Of a stretch of DNA of 64,000 nt, positions 22,426-33,472 are shown piece by piece. The stretch lies in contig NW_024737068.1 of NCBI RefSeq assembly GCF_018991925.1, forward strand, positions 10,203,111 to 10,267,110, written 5' to 3'. Under the pieces are notes generated by a model, which saw nothing but the letters and a program-made list of their open reading frames with translations, was not told the DNA's origin and searched no databases. Both the position numbers and the translations under genes were made by a program. Within the stretch, counting starts at the first letter, position 1, and the number at the start of each line of letters is the position of its first letter. The stretch is from Homarus americanus. Lineage: Eukaryota > Arthropoda > Malacostraca > Decapoda > Nephropidae.

Positions 22426-23490
22426 ATGGTTCTCAGAGCTACTCGGCTGATGTCCGCATTCAATGATGTTGGGGAACGCCTACCTCTTCGATCCCCTCAT
22501 TGCCAGGCTACAGAGATCACTTTGCTTATACGTGTGGAGTTTCTCCGTAACTCCTTTAGCAGACTGCATTCGCCTAGAGTGGTGGAAGACCTCTTGTCAG
22601 GACTAAGACCCTCCACTACTCGACAATACAAGTCCTGCTGGAAATTAGCGAAAGTGTAGTACTAGAGTTCCTATCATCTCTAGTGCACGAGCGAGGCAGG
22701 TTTATTCCGACCCTCTCCGTCCACCTGGCTGCCCTCACCGACCCCCTGGATTACGGGTGTTGGGTGAAGGTTAAGAACAGGTTGGCTACCCTGCTGAAGC
22801 AGAGCCTGTTCCACCAGCAACCACCTGCTAGACCACCTCATACCTTCTGGTCCTTGGTAAAAGTCCTCACTCTTCTGTGGTCGGTAAATACTACTCCTTC
22901 AGTCCTGTGAACTACAGTATACTGAGAACCTAGCCTAAGGGCCACTGGCCTTATGTTGTCTGTTTTTCCCGTGTTCTTGTTACTATGAAGGTTTTACCAT
23001 AACATAGATTAATCTGATATCGGTCTCACCACAGGATCCATTCACCATCTGGCCATCAAAAGACCGCCTACTACAAAAGACCCTCTTCCTCGTAGTGCTG
23101 GCCACGGGCTTAAGATCCTCCCAGTTCAAGGCACTCACGAAGTTCGACCACTGGACCTACTTCACCCAAGGAAATTCTGCAGTGTCCCTGGCACCTTCTT
23201 CCACCTCCCTGGCAAAAAAATGAGTAAGAAAACCACAGGCTCCAGCCAATAGTGGTTCTGGCATGGAAGGTGGAGGGCGAGCACCGCCGACTCTGCCCCG
23301 TTGGGCCCTCCACCAATACCTCTCTGCTATGGCCGGTCACACCACCGGCCAGCATTATCTCTTTGTTCATCGTCGGTCGGGGGTACGCTCTGTCAGTCAG
23401 AGGACTGCCAGACAGGTTGTGGCAGGTTATAGAGGAGGCTAACCCTGGGAAGGCCCCACATCCCCACGACATATGGCGTGTCCACTCCCA
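22426..23490 (+). pseudogene. DIRS tyrosine recombinase, with an intron-like insert
   Basis: N-terminal core-binding part: LLSGLRPSTTRQYKSCWKLA, a frameshift near 22655, then FIPTLSVHLAALTDPLDYG and HTFWSLVKVLTLLWS. The catalytic part then follows: KTLFLVVLATGLRSSQFKAL, where the Arg of the RSS motif matches the first catalytic Arg of tyrosine recombinases, LCPVGALHQYLS and APHPHDIWRV. DIRS recombinases integrate a circular DNA copy. Between the two parts lie 151 bp (22884-23034) with GT...AG ends whose removal keeps the frame. The final catalytic Tyr is not reached before the gypsy sequence begins. Confidence 0.82.
22884..23034 (+). other. intron-like insert in the DIRS recombinase
   Basis: The insert starts GTAAATAC and ends TCTCACCACAG, with a possible branch site in GATTAATCTGAT. 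The codons on both sides (tgg tcg before, gat cca after) join in frame and in register with the family. The insert has in-frame stops. It could be a spliceosomal intron or a small unrelated insertion that happens to have GT-AG ends. Confidence 0.5.
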
Positions 23491-23963
23491 CCCACACAGG
23501 ATGTTCCCCTGCCCAGATCCTGTATGGTCACCCTCTCCGCTCTTGCGTTCCTGCACACGCCAAGGCCTTTGCGAAGGAGTGGCAGACCAGAGCCGAGAGC
23601 TGTGACCGCCGCGCCGCTTCACGTGCCCAGGACGCCAAGGCTCGGTATGACGACCGTGCCCGCCCTCTTCAGCCACTGGAGATTGGTGCCCTTGTCCACG
23701 TCCAGGACCCGACGACGACACGTTGGGACAAGGTGGGCATAGTGATGGGCGTCGGCGGGTCGCAGGACTACAAGGTCAGGATGCCGAGCGGCCGTGTCTG
23801 GTGAAGGAACCGCCGCTTCCTCCGGCCAGTCCCACCCCCTGCTGCTGGCCCCCTGACCGAGGACGAGTCCCCTACACCTCAAGAAGATCCGCCCCACAGT
23901 GCACCTCGACGCTCGGAGCGACTTAGGACTAAGAAGTCCGCTCAAGACAAAGACTATGAACGT
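23475..23963 (+). pseudogene. Ty3/gypsy integrase, C-terminal part
   Basis: The frame reads HTGCSPAQILYGHPLRS, EWQTRAESCDRR, IGALVHVQDPTTTRWDKVG, then DYKVRMPSGRVW, a TGA at 23802-23804, and RNRRFLRPV with a charged tail. This is the post-catalytic region of gypsy integrases (the SPxxLxYG-R block, then the basic GV-VQ-P--RWD-G module). The catalytic core is missing because DIRS sequence lies immediately upstream, so the junction at ~23485 is a recombination or insertion breakpoint. Confidence 0.82.
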
Positions 23964-24052
23964 GAGGGGGGGGAGGGAGATGTAGGTTATGTATCTAAGC
24001 TACTGTGCCGAGTTGCATTTATATATGTAATCACGTGGCAACACTGCACGTT
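23964..24052 (+). mobile_element. gypsy polypurine tract and first part of its 3' LTR
   Basis: A purine run GAGGGGGGGGAGGGAGA (23964-23980) ends directly at TGTAGGTTATGTATC, the expected position and start (TG) of a 3' LTR. Only ~70 bp of LTR remain before the TIR transposon at 24054. Confidence 0.6.
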
Positions 24053-24053
24053 A

Positions 24054-24112
24054 GGGGGCAGGGAAAAGCACTTTTATTTGAGTTGCAGGCTGCACTTTTC
24101 AGGCATCGTTTG
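24054..24112. repeat. left TIR of the 2.4-kb transposon
   Basis: GGGGGCAGGGAAAAGCAC, then GCTGCACTTTTCAGGCATCG; pairs with 26436-26493. Confidence 0.8.
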
Positions 24113-24317
24113 TATGGCTGTAACAAACACCTGTGCAAAATTTCATGCCATTTCATGCATACTTACCCTGCCGCATCGCGAACGACTTTTTGTCAACTTT
24201 TAGTGTATACCAAAAATTAGGTGTCATTTAATGTTTTCCAGGATAATGATAAATTTTACATGGGTGACATCGATTTAGTTCACATGTTATTTTACAGGTA
24301 CACCGTATAGAAAATCA

Positions 24318-26150
24318 TTACAAGTTCATATTGAAATTCTTTTTTGTGCGGAACCTTGACATCATTTTCCTAGACAATAATCTTTGCCTAATATATCCAT
24401 CTCTCGATTCGTATCCCGTCACTTCAGTGCAAGCTTCAGTCATCACTTTTATGCCTCTCTCGACCGCCTGAGTGCTGTTTGGCCACTTGGGCACCACTAA
24501 TGGTGTCTCAAGAATGTCATTAACCTGTAGATTTGACAGAGAAGCAATGTAAGGAGGCTCAGTCTTGAGTTCATTCCTCCAGTTAATCATGGAATGATAG
24601 TTTTTTGCTTGCCACTTTAGTTTCGGAGTCACCACCTTTCTCATGTTGACTACAGGAGGCACATCCTCATTCCCATCTCCATCTTTACCCTCCTCATCAG
24701 TATAGTTTAACAAATTCTCGTCAACAGCAGCATCAGAATCTTCCTCCTCCTCTTCAGATCTGCCAGTGCATTCTTCCTTTTGCTGATTCTCCTCTCTAAT
24801 TTTTCTTATCATTGAGACAGCTTTTTCTCTAACAGTCATGTCCTCATCTGCACACATACCAAGAAGAAGTTGATCTGTGTGGGCGAAGTATGCATTTCTC
24901 TGGACAGCCTTCTTCACTATCGTCTCCTCCTCACTATTCAGGTGTTTCATATATAGCAGGGACTGGAATACGTTCCTTGAGCCGTGTGTTACGTAAGGGT
25001 GTATCTTGATGTAAAACCACATTGGAGCACTGAACTTTATTATTGTAATGACAATTCTTTTCAACTCATGGCTGGGTCTTGATGTTGCTACATACAGCCT
25101 GAGGATTCTACTCCATAAGGTGTTCCACCTTGACACACAGGGAGGACCTGGCTCAATAGCAGCCAAGTCATCTTCAACAACACCTGTGATAACTCCTTTA
25201 CAAATCCTATACAGGTATTTCTGATCCCAGGACAGATCTTTCTCCACTTCATCATTAAACACAGGGAAATCAGGGAAACTGACTGGCTGGAAGGCGACAA
25301 CTGGAAGCTCAGACAAAGACTCCTTGATCTGCTTTCCAATGGGACCACGCCAATGCTCAGGACCACTTGGTTTACCATCATAGTGATAAAAAACTGCGCG
25401 GAAAGGCAGCTCATTTCCGTGAAACTGACATATGAAATAATGGAGCGGGTGACCAAGTAACATTTCAAGATGATGAATGACTCCATTTTCTGATCCTACA
25501 TTTACATTGGTTCCATCACAACCAACACACACAATGGGCTGCTGGGTTAGATTTTTCTCCACCAGAAACTCGTGAATAGTTTTGGCAATCTGCTTTCCGT
25601 GTCCAGTCTTGGGAGTCACATGTGTGAGATATTCATTGCCAGGCTCAACCATGATGACATAATGATCTTTCACCATCATCCTCGAACTCCATTTCTCGGT
25701 CTTCTCATTCTTTATCATCACACGAGTGGCGGTCTTCTTACCATCAAAATAGAGTGACGTCAAATTATCTAAACTAGCCATCTCAATTTCTTGCCTCTTA
25801 AATCGGTATTTTTGTCTCGCATCCCGCAGCTTATGTGGTCCAATAACCTGACTCTTGTCATCCTTTGTGATAATGCCATAGTCAGTTAAGGTGGCAGTAG
25901 CAATGGCAGCTCCAGCATAATCACTAATCAAGTATCGGTCACAAGCGGCAGCCAGTGTAGGGAGTCTTGTCCGGTTCTGTGAACTGGTGTCTGTCAGAGC
26001 CCTTGGATCAGGGACAAAATCAGCATCAGTATTGACGAGAGGAATATCTCTTGAATCATCTGAATTATCCTCAACATAAGGAATATCTCCAGCTACCAGA
26101 TATCTATGTTTTTGCTCAAGCTGTCTCCTAACTCTGTCCGCATCATGCGC
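24318..26150 (-). CDS. transposase-like protein of a widespread but (to me) unnamed arthropod family
   Basis: A single frame of about 610 residues without stops. There is no ATG at its beginning (first codon TTG after an in-frame TAA), and the upstream minus-strand sequence ends CTGTAATGTAG with a pyrimidine-rich lead, so a 5' exon spliced at about 26176 is plausible. Features: SLYFDGKK (Asp ~137), VGCDGTNVN (Asp ~213), FICQFHGNELPFR (~240-252), GPEHWRGPIGK, WDQKYLYRICKGV, SRWNTLWSRILRLYV (~341-355), a TDQLLLGMCADEDMTVREKA block, an acidic stretch (~463-495) and a C-terminal TGYESRDGYIRQRL. The conserved Asp positions suggest an RNase H-like DDE enzyme, but this is inference. Proteins of this type occur in many copies in arthropod and cnidarian genomes. 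Location between TIRs supports a transposase role. Confidence 0.78.
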   Translation of the reverse strand, partial: AHDADRVRRQLEQKHRYLVAGDIPYVEDNSDDSRDIPLVNTDADFVPDPRALTDTSSQNRTRLPTLAAACDRYLISDYAGAAIATATLTDYGIITKDDKSQVIGPHKLRDARQKYRFKRQEIEMASLDNLTSLYFDGKKTATRVMIKNEKTEKWSSRMMVKDHYVIMVEPGNEYLTHVTPKTGHGKQIAKTIHEFLVEKNLTQQPIVCVGCDGTNVNVGSENGVIHHLEMLLGHPLHYFICQFHGNELPFRAVFYHYDGKPSGPEHWRGPIGKQIKESLSELPVVAFQPVSFPDFPVFNDEVEKDLSWDQKYLYRICKGVITGVVEDDLAAIEPGPPCVSRWNTLWSRILRLYVATSRPSHELKRIVITIIKFSAPMWFYIKIHPYVTHGSRNVFQSLLYMKHLNSEEETIVKKAVQRNAYFAHTDQLLLGMCADEDMTVREKAVSMIRKIREENQQKEECTGRSEEEEEDSDAAVDENLLNYTDEEGKDGDGNEDVPPVVNMRKVVTPKLKWQAKNYHSMINWRNELKTEPPYIASLSNLQVNDILETPLVVPKWPNSTQAVERGIKVMTEACTEVTGYESRDGYIRQRLLSRKMMSRFRTKKNFNMNL

Positions 26151-26435
26151 CAACTTACCCAGGTCTCCCCTACATTACAGTACAGTAACACAACATTGAG
26201 AAATGAAATGAGAAAAGGCTGATAATCAATATAGACATAGCACCATACTCATCTGCAACAAGACAACTTAAATGAAATAAGAGATATGAAAAAAAAGTTG
26301 ATAAACACTGAACAGAACATTGCACCGCCACAGCGGCTGTTTGGCTAGTACTGTAGGTAAATTTAAAAATTCCAGTAGAAAATGCGGCAGACTAAACCTC
26401 GACATATCAGCTTCAAATTTGGCATGGAGTCTTAG

Positions 26436-26493
26436 ATATGTATAAGGAACAATGCCTGAAGAGTGCAGCTTTGAGCAAAATTTCACTGCCCCC
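26436..26493. repeat. right TIR of the 2.4-kb transposon
   Basis: The reverse complement reads GGGGGCAGTGAAATTTTGCT, then GCTGCACTCTTCAGGCATTG. Confidence 0.8.
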
Positions 26494-26496
26494 TAA

Positions 26497-26764
26497 TATA
26501 CAGTATATGCACAGGAGGGTGAGATCATGTCCACAATGGTCAGGTATTAGGTAATGACCCTACTAATCTTCAAAAAGCACCGCAGCAGTAGGTAGTCAGG
26601 TCAGGGGGTAAGCTGACCCAACCTTCTCACCTGGTTACAAATCTTCTTAATTACGAAATTATCCAGTTTGTACATACCATTACTCAAATTCATGTTGACG
26701 GATTCGGTATGTTTAATGAGACTAGATTCTATAATGTTCCTACTGTCAATTGAATTACAAGGTA
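26497..26764 (-). mobile_element. Penelope-like element, endonuclease end and 3' flank
   Basis: Nearly the same sequence occurs at 55190-55465 in the opposite orientation, where it follows a GIY-YIG endonuclease tail. Here it is separated from its upstream part (29784-29835) by a CR1 LINE, and its 3' side ends at TATA where the TIR transposon inserted. Confidence 0.72.
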
Positions 26765-26765
26765 A

Positions 26766-27469
26766 TATAAGAACATAAGAACATAAGAAAATAAGGAGTC
26801 TGCAATAGGCCGGTTGGTCTGTGCATGGCAGCTCCTGTCGAGAGTTACTACCACTCTATCATCCATGAATCTATCCAGTCTCCTTTTGAAACTTTGCAGC
26901 GTTCCAGCACTTACTACAAAGTTGCTAAGCTTGTTCCACTCGTCCACCACCCTATTTGTGAACCAGTTCCTTCCTATCTCCCTCCTAAACCTAAACTTAT
27001 CCAACTTAAATCCGTTGCTTCGAGTCCTATCCTGCTCGGATATTATAAGAACTTTATCTATATCCTCTTTATTGATTCCTTTCACCCACTTAAATACTTC
27101 TATCATATTTCCCCGCACTCTTCGTTTTTCTAGGGAATGCAAGTTTAGTTTCTTTAACCTATCCTGATAAGGTTTCTAAGTCCCGGAATCATTTTCGTCA
27201 TTCTTCGCTACACCGACTCTAGTGAATTGATATCCATTCTATAATAAGGGCACCAGAACTGAACCGCATAATCGAGGTGCGGTCTGACTAGCGCAAGATA
27301 TAGTTGCAATAAGACCTCTGCAGTCTTATTACTTACACTTCTAGATATAAAACCCAATACTCTGTTTGCCTTATTTCGAACATTAAAGCACTGTTTTCTA
27401 GGCCGTAGTTCCGGGCTTACAAGTACCCCTAGGTCTCTTTCACAAGTCGACTTCTCTAGGTTGATGTTG
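26766..27469 (-). mobile_element. CR1-like LINE, 3' portion (continues at 29300-29783)
   Basis: The minus strand encodes the end of ORF2: LEKRRVRGNMIEVFKWVKG, FKLDKFRFRREIGRNWFTNR and VVDEWNKL, ending in the tail AGAACATAAGAACATAAG (26769, plus-strand reading). The upstream part continues beyond the piggyBac: FADDTKIGRQ and GVPQGSVLGPLLF at 29300-29783. A frameshift near 27170 and others break the gene. The insertion sits inside the Penelope endonuclease, and the piggyBac sits inside this LINE. Confidence 0.87.
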
Positions 27470-27473
27470 TTAA

Positions 27474-29295
27474 CCCAATAGCGCCCATGGTCCTTTTTTA
27501 GGACCAGAAGGATAATTCATCATATTTCTGCAACACCTGTATTTTTCTGAGATATCTTTAGTTAGTCATCAAGACTGGAGTGTCTTTCAAATATTACACC
27601 TACTGTCTGATATATATTGGCAACACTGATGTCTCAGTTTTCAGTACAGTGTGAAACTCTTGAGGGAAAGGATACACTCAGTTTCATCTATTATTCAATC
27701 AAAATTTTTTTTGGTAAGTAGTACTTATATCCAACCCATATTTGTATATAGTATAAATGAATGTTCTAACTGTCCAATAAAGTCAAGAAAATCTTTGAAA
27801 GTAATTTTGCTCAAATATAGCATACTCTAAAAGTTTGGTCTTAAAATAAGGACCATGGTCACTAGGACTCCATTTTTCCATTTTCTATGGATGTTGCATA
27901 AAAGAGAAAACGATTTGCAAGGCAAACTTTTTTATGCTGAAAACATTTTCTATGTATAGACAGTAGATGGACAGATAGTAAGATACTATGGAAGAAGCTC
28001 TCTAAAACAATTTATAAGAGGTAAGCCAATAAGATTTGGTTTCAAGCAGTGGGTGCCATGTTGTGCCACTAGTGCCTATTGTTTTGGAATGGATTTATAT
28101 CAAGGAAAGCAAAAAAATCCTACTTCCAATACCAAGAACGCTGACAGTCTAGGTTCTAGAGTGGTTTTATCAATGACCAATCACCTAGAGAACTCCAATG
28201 ATCATGAAATTTATGTTGATAACTTTTTCTCAAGTTATAACCTATTTGTACAAATGAAATCCTTAGGAATCAGAATCACGGGTACAGTACGTTCAAACAG
28301 AACATCCAGATGTCCCCTGAAGGATGACAAATCCCTGAAAAAGGAAAATCGTGGATCCTATGACTACAAATTTGAAGAAAAGGAAGAACTCATTTTTTTG
28401 AAATGGCATGACAACAGCGTTTTCACAATTGCAAGCAATCATCAGTCTGCCACCCCTGTTGGAAATGCTAAAAGATGGTCAACCAGCCATGGAAAGGAAA
28501 TATTTGTTCCTCCGCCATTTCTCATATCCCAGTATAACAAATATATGGGAGGAGTGGACCACTTAGACTGGCTTATCCAAAGGTATCGCATCTCTGTTAG
28601 ATCTAAGAAGTGGTACTTTAGTCTATTCACAAATTTCATTGATACTGTAATGGTTAATTCCTGGATTGTATATTGTTTTACAAATGGAAATACTTTGACA
28701 TTACTAGATTTCAAGAGGTCAGTTACAAAAGCTTATTTGCAGTTATCCTCAGATTCTGATCCCAAAAATTCTGGACGGCCAAAGGTATTTTCTTGAAAAG
28801 TAATACCAGAAATTAGATTTTCTACTACTGGACATATTCTTGATAGAACAGAGGGAGGGAAACAAAGAAAATGTGCCTTTTGCAAAAAAAAGTTTCAAAA
28901 CAATGTGTAAAATGTGATGTTGGTCTTCATGTGGGTGAATGTTTCAACAAATGGCATTCGAAGTCATCTGTATTTAGATTGTTCAGAAAAAAAATTACTT
29001 TTTATTCTTTTTTTCAAGTAATATGCATTTCATTTGGATTAATAAATAAATAAAAGAATGCTTTTTATATTTTTATTTTCCTTTTTGAAATCAAGTATTC
29101 TACTTTAAAAAACCTGTTTTGTGAACAAAAGTACCCCATATGCCCATGGTCCTAAAAAAAGGACCAAACTAAAAATGTATTTTTTTCTTAGAATATAGTA
29201 ATAATTATTTTTTTTTATATTTAGTATCAAATAAAGTTGTATAAAAAAAAGATTTTTGGTAATAAATTAAAGAAAAAAAATTGGGCATTAATGGG
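27474..29295 (+). mobile_element. piggyBac element in TTAA
   Basis: TTAA lies at both boundaries (27470-27473 and 29296-29299). The ends begin CCCAATAGCGCCCA (left) and CCCATTAATGCCCA (right, reverse complement), typical of piggyBac. Subterminal hairpin words GGTCCTTTTTTAGGACC (left) and GGTCCTAAAAAAAGGACC (right) are also inverted partners. The inside holds the C-terminal two-thirds of a piggyBac transposase. Removing the element joins the two halves of the CR1 LINE. Confidence 0.93.
27960..28920 (+). pseudogene. piggyBac transposase (DDE_Tnp_1_7 type), N-terminally deleted
   Basis: The open frame begins TVDGQIVRYYGRSS, corresponding to the first catalytic Asp region of piggyBac proteins (usually an acidic residue follows the Asp; here Gly). 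Then come LKQFIRGKPIRFGFKQW, EIYVDNFFSSYNLFV (second Asp), and NKYMGGVDHLDWLIQRYR (third Asp). A stop at 28796 precedes the remains of the C-terminal Cys-rich zinc module (KCAFCKKK, a frameshift, then CDVGLHVGECFNKWHSK). The N-terminal domain is absent: 27510-27958 is non-coding. Confidence 0.9.
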
Positions 29296-29299
29296 TTAA

Positions 29300-29783
29300 G
29301 GCTGTATTCATAGACAGTATTTGTTCTTCCAATATTAAGTACGCTGCACTTGCTGGTGTTGAATTTTATTTGCCATTTTTCAGACCACCCCTGCAGTTTA
29401 CTTAGATCCTCCTGTAATGCATTTGCATCCTGCCCTGAATTAATCTGCCGCCCAATTTTGGTGTCATCCGCAAACTTGCTTATGTCACTGCTGATCCCAG
29501 TATCTAGATCGTTTATGTAGATTATGAACAAGAGTGGGCCTAGTACTGACCCCTGGGGAACCCCACTGGTTACACGGCCCCACTCAAATTTAACACCATC
29601 TACGCTGACCCTCTGCGTTCTATCAGTGAGCCATGATTTTATCCAATTTAAAACTTTCTCCTCGATACCATGAGCCTTAATTTTTCTCAGAAGCCTCTGA
29701 TGCGGTACTCTGTGAAATGCTTTGCTAAAGTCTAAGTAAATAACATCGTAATTTTCGTCATTATTACTACCTCGAAGACTTTC
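29300..29783 (-). pseudogene. CR1-like reverse transcriptase, central part
   Basis: From 29783 down: a frameshifted piece with YDVIYLDFSKAFHRVPHQRL-type codons, DRTQRVSVDGVKFEWG, then SGVPQGSVLGPLLFIIYIND and ISKFADDTKIGRQI (motif C, ADD intact), then EKWQIKFNTSKCSVLNIG. It ends at the piggyBac TTAA (29296-29299) and continues at 27469. Confidence 0.85.
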
Positions 29784-29835
29784 CTATAATATAGAGGAGG
29801 AATTATCCCAGTCAATGCATTGCTTATTATCCCTC
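29784..29835 (-). pseudogene. Penelope GIY-YIG endonuclease fragment
   Basis: The minus strand reads [17 protein letters not shown]. The parallel copy at 55142 reads MRDNKHCIDWDNASSIL and continues LPCNSIDSRNIIESSL, as expected of the end of Penelope endonucleases. Here the next base is the 5' truncation point of the CR1 LINE. Confidence 0.68.
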
Positions 29836-30294
<459 letters not shown>

Positions 30295-30560
30295 TGTATG
30301 TGTTGGATTATAGTACTAAACAGCACGGGTATGATCTTCTCGTGAACCTCCGCATTAAAAAAAATCTTCACAACACAGCCAATACATTCACAGTACAGTA
30401 GTTACACGCCTTTACGAGTATGATAGAAAAAAATCACTTCTGCTTGGACCATATATCCGAGGGTCTCACCAGTTTATTTGACAGACCTCACACATTTCCC
30501 AATTTGAACTTAACAAATTCGAATTTTATCCCTTCTTAATCTAATCTAATCTGAGGTTAA
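30295..30560. other. unassigned DNA
   Basis: Nothing recognised between the AT array and the next minisatellite. Confidence 0.4.
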
Positions 30561-30910
30561 GCCTTCACGACACTGACAGAATCCTCTCAACACTGAAAGA
30601 ATCCTCACAACACTGACAAAATCCTCGCAACGTTGACAGAATCCTCACAACACTGAAAAAAATCCTCACAACACTGACAGAACCCTCGCAACACTGACAG
30701 AATCCTCACAACGTTGACAGACTCCTCACAACACTGACAGAATCCTCACATAACCCTCACAACACTGAAAAAATCCTCACAACACTAACAGAACCCTCAT
30801 AACACTGACAGAATCCTTACAACGTCAACAGAAGCCTCACAACACTGACAGAATCCTCACAACTCTGACAGAACCTCACAAGAGTAACACAGCCTCACAA
30901 TAGAACAGAA
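30560..30910. repeat. 20-bp minisatellite
   Basis: About 16 copies of AATCCTCACAACACTGACAG with variants (CGTTGACAG, ACCCTCGCA). Confidence 0.93.
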
Positions 30911-30954
30911 TCTTACAATAGTAACATAACCTCACATATCTCGGGTTTTTAACA

Positions 30955-32175
30955 GCACTCATAGCAGTTGTGGGGCACCAACATTCCACACTGCTCATAA
31001 GAGTTGTTGGGCACCAACACCCACATTTCACATCACTCACAGCAGTTGAAGGGCACCAACATTCCATACCACTCACAACAGTTGTTGAGCACCAACACCC
31101 ACATTTCACATCACTCACAGCAGTTGAAGGGCACCAACATTCCACACTGCTCATAACAGTTGTTGAGCACCAACACCCACATTTCACATCACAATAGTTG
31201 TTGAGCACCAACACCAACATTTCACAGCACTCACAACAGTTGTGGGGCACCAACATTCTGGCCTCCTGAAAACAGTTCTGGGGCACCAACAACAGACCCA
31301 CTCACAACAGTTGTGGGGCACCAACATTTCACAGCACTCACAACAGTTGTGGGGCACCAACACCAACATTTCACAGCACTCACAACAGTTGTGGGGCACC
31401 AACACCAACAATTCACAGCACTCCTGTGGTTGTAGGGCACCCAACATTCACAGCACTCCCACTGCAGTTGTGGGGCACCAAACACCAACATTTCCCACAG
31501 CACTCACAACAGTTGTGGGGAGCACCAACACCAACAATTCACAGCACTCACAACAGTTGTAGGGCACCAACATTTTCACAGCACTCCTGCAGTTGTGGGG
31601 CACCAACACCAACATTCACAGCACTCACAACAGTTGTGGGGCACCAACACCAACATTTCTAGCCTCCCCAACAGTTTGTGGGTACCAACACCAACATTTC
31701 ACAGCACTCACCCAACAGTTGTGGGGCACAACATAACATTCCACAGCACTCACAACAGTTGTGGGGCACCAACACCAACAATTCACAGCACTCACAACAG
31801 TTGTAGGGCACCAACATTTCACAGCACTCACTGCAGTTGTGGGGCACCAACACCAACATTTCACAGCTCTAACAACAGTTGTGGGGCACCAACACCAACA
31901 TTTCACAGCACTTACAACAGTTCTGGGGTGGCAACACTAATATTTCACATCACTCACAGCAGTTGTGGGGTGCCAGCACCAATATTTCACAGCTCTCACA
32001 ACAGTTATGGATAACTACATTTTTCAGCTCTCACAACAGTTGTGGGGCACCCACATTGCGCAGCACTCAACAGTTGTGGGACACCCACATTTCGTAGCAC
32101 TCACAACAGTGCGGGCACCCACATTGCACAGCATTCACAATAATTGTGGGGCACCAACATTTAACAGCACTCAAA
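30955..32175. repeat. 36-42-bp minisatellite, 1.2 kb
   Basis: About 30 units containing CACAGCACTCACAACAGTTG and TGGGGCACCAACACCAACATT. The length difference comes from presence or absence of an ACCAAC block. Frames full of CCEC or HNSCGAP repeats come from it. Units at the left end (30955-31200) alternate two types, suggesting a higher-order unit. Confidence 0.95.
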
Positions 32176-32339
32176 GTTTCTCAGCATTCTTATGGTCTGA
32201 CGAAATTTCCAGAACATCTCAAGACTATGACGCCTTCATACCACTGAAACCCCCGATGACTACTCCATCAGAGTATTCTAACACCAACACAATAGTAAAA
32301 ATTTTTCAATACTGACATCAACTCCTGGTTTATATACAG

Positions 32340-32428
<89 letters not shown>

Positions 32429-33470
32429 CATATAGATCCACAATGAAAACGTGGATAAGATAAATCTTGATAAAATCACATATGTGTGTATATGTGTGTA
32501 TATATGTGTGTGTGTGTGTGTGTTTGTGCGAGTTTAAATGTTATCTCAAATCTCAGAGAAACAACATATAGTTAATACCAACAGTGTGCGTGAGGGCAGC
32601 TTCGTTTCTCGAGTGTCCATCAACCATTTTCTTGTAAGTTCACGGATTAATTCAATTTTCTTACCATGACAGGTATCACTTCAAGTTTACTTAACACTTT
32701 AAAATATATTTATTGCTTTAGCTATTAACATTCGAACATAACTGTTTAAAAGTTTTTATTAAAAAACCATCATCTTAACTTCGCACATTCTTTCTTAATA
32801 AATAACGCTTTGGGTAGATGGTGTATTATTCCCTAACGCAGTCAAGGTCATCACACATCCCCAGTACTAGCACTACGCCGTCTGTCTTCTGTTTTGATCT
32901 GTTCCATGTGTTAGTCCGGGTAGGAAGGACCAGACAAAGATTCCAACCTTTGTAGCCTCCTCCTTCGTGTCCGTAGCCAAACTGAGGCGGTACCCTCCTC
33001 CCGCCGTTATATACCCTCACCAGACTTCGATGGTGGTCCTCCAGGAGCTGTGACCTCGCTACCACTGGTCGGGGCTCAACAGACCGCACATGGACGCCAC
33101 TGGTTTCCCCCACCATTCTCCAGGCTCTCATTGACACACTGTGTGAACATCTTGCCATTATGTGCACGTAAAGAGCGAGTAACTCGGTGTGGCGTGGTGT
33201 GGCGGGAGGTGGTTGGCGGCAGCAGTCGGGTGGTCTGGGTGTGCGGCCGAGGTGGCGCGTGCCTGGTGCGGGAGGTCCTGCCTGGTGGTCGGCCACCCGT
33301 GCGCGCCACCCACACAGACTCCCTGCACACATAATTCCTTGCTTATTATGCCAATTAAACGATTATCCAGTAGCGATTTTTATGTGTGGGTGTTGACGGG
33401 GTGGAGGAGCGTGTGTACGATGTGTCAACTCGTGTCAAAGGGCTCCTAAGTGATAAGTGGCTGGTGTAAA
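32175..33470. other. unassigned DNA with microsatellites and a GC-richer patch
   Basis: (AT)n at 32339-32427 and a TG run at 32498-32524 are visible. The segment 32830-33340 is GC-richer and open on both strands, but no domain or codon signal convinces me. GTGGATAAGATAAATCTTG at 32447 is nearly shared (inverted) with 57636-57653. Confidence 0.5.
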
Positions 33471-33472
33471 GG

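Larger units (their letters stand above)
21146..23490 (+). mobile_element. DIRS-type retrotransposon, 5'-truncated
   Basis: In order on plus: DIRS reverse transcriptase (YLDDW active site), RNase H, and a tyrosine recombinase in place of an integrase. It begins abruptly in the middle of the reverse transcriptase and ends within the recombinase C-terminus at ~23490, where a gypsy integrase tail takes over. DIRS elements are known to be frequent in decapods. Several stops and frameshifts make this copy inactive. Confidence 0.88.
24054..26493 (-). mobile_element. TIR DNA transposon with intact 611-codon frame, superfamily unassigned
   Basis: Both ends start GGGGGCAG and continue as an imperfect inverted repeat for about 55 bp, including GCTGCACT(T/C)TTCAGGCAT. 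TA lies directly outside each end (24052-24053 and 26494-26495), fitting a TA target duplication. The single long frame fills most of the interior. It is the only long uninterrupted transposon gene in the window, so the insertion is probably young. Left flank is gypsy LTR and right flank is Penelope sequence, so the empty target cannot be read locally. Confidence 0.8.

Noticed and set aside
30955..32175. Cys-rich protein (CCECWC pattern) on minus
   Set aside because: Follows minisatellite periodicity and changes frame with unit length.
32826..33449. GC-richer patch with overlapping frames, possible host exon or CpG island
   Set aside because: No domain, no splice or start context I could defend; frames are open on both strands as expected from composition.
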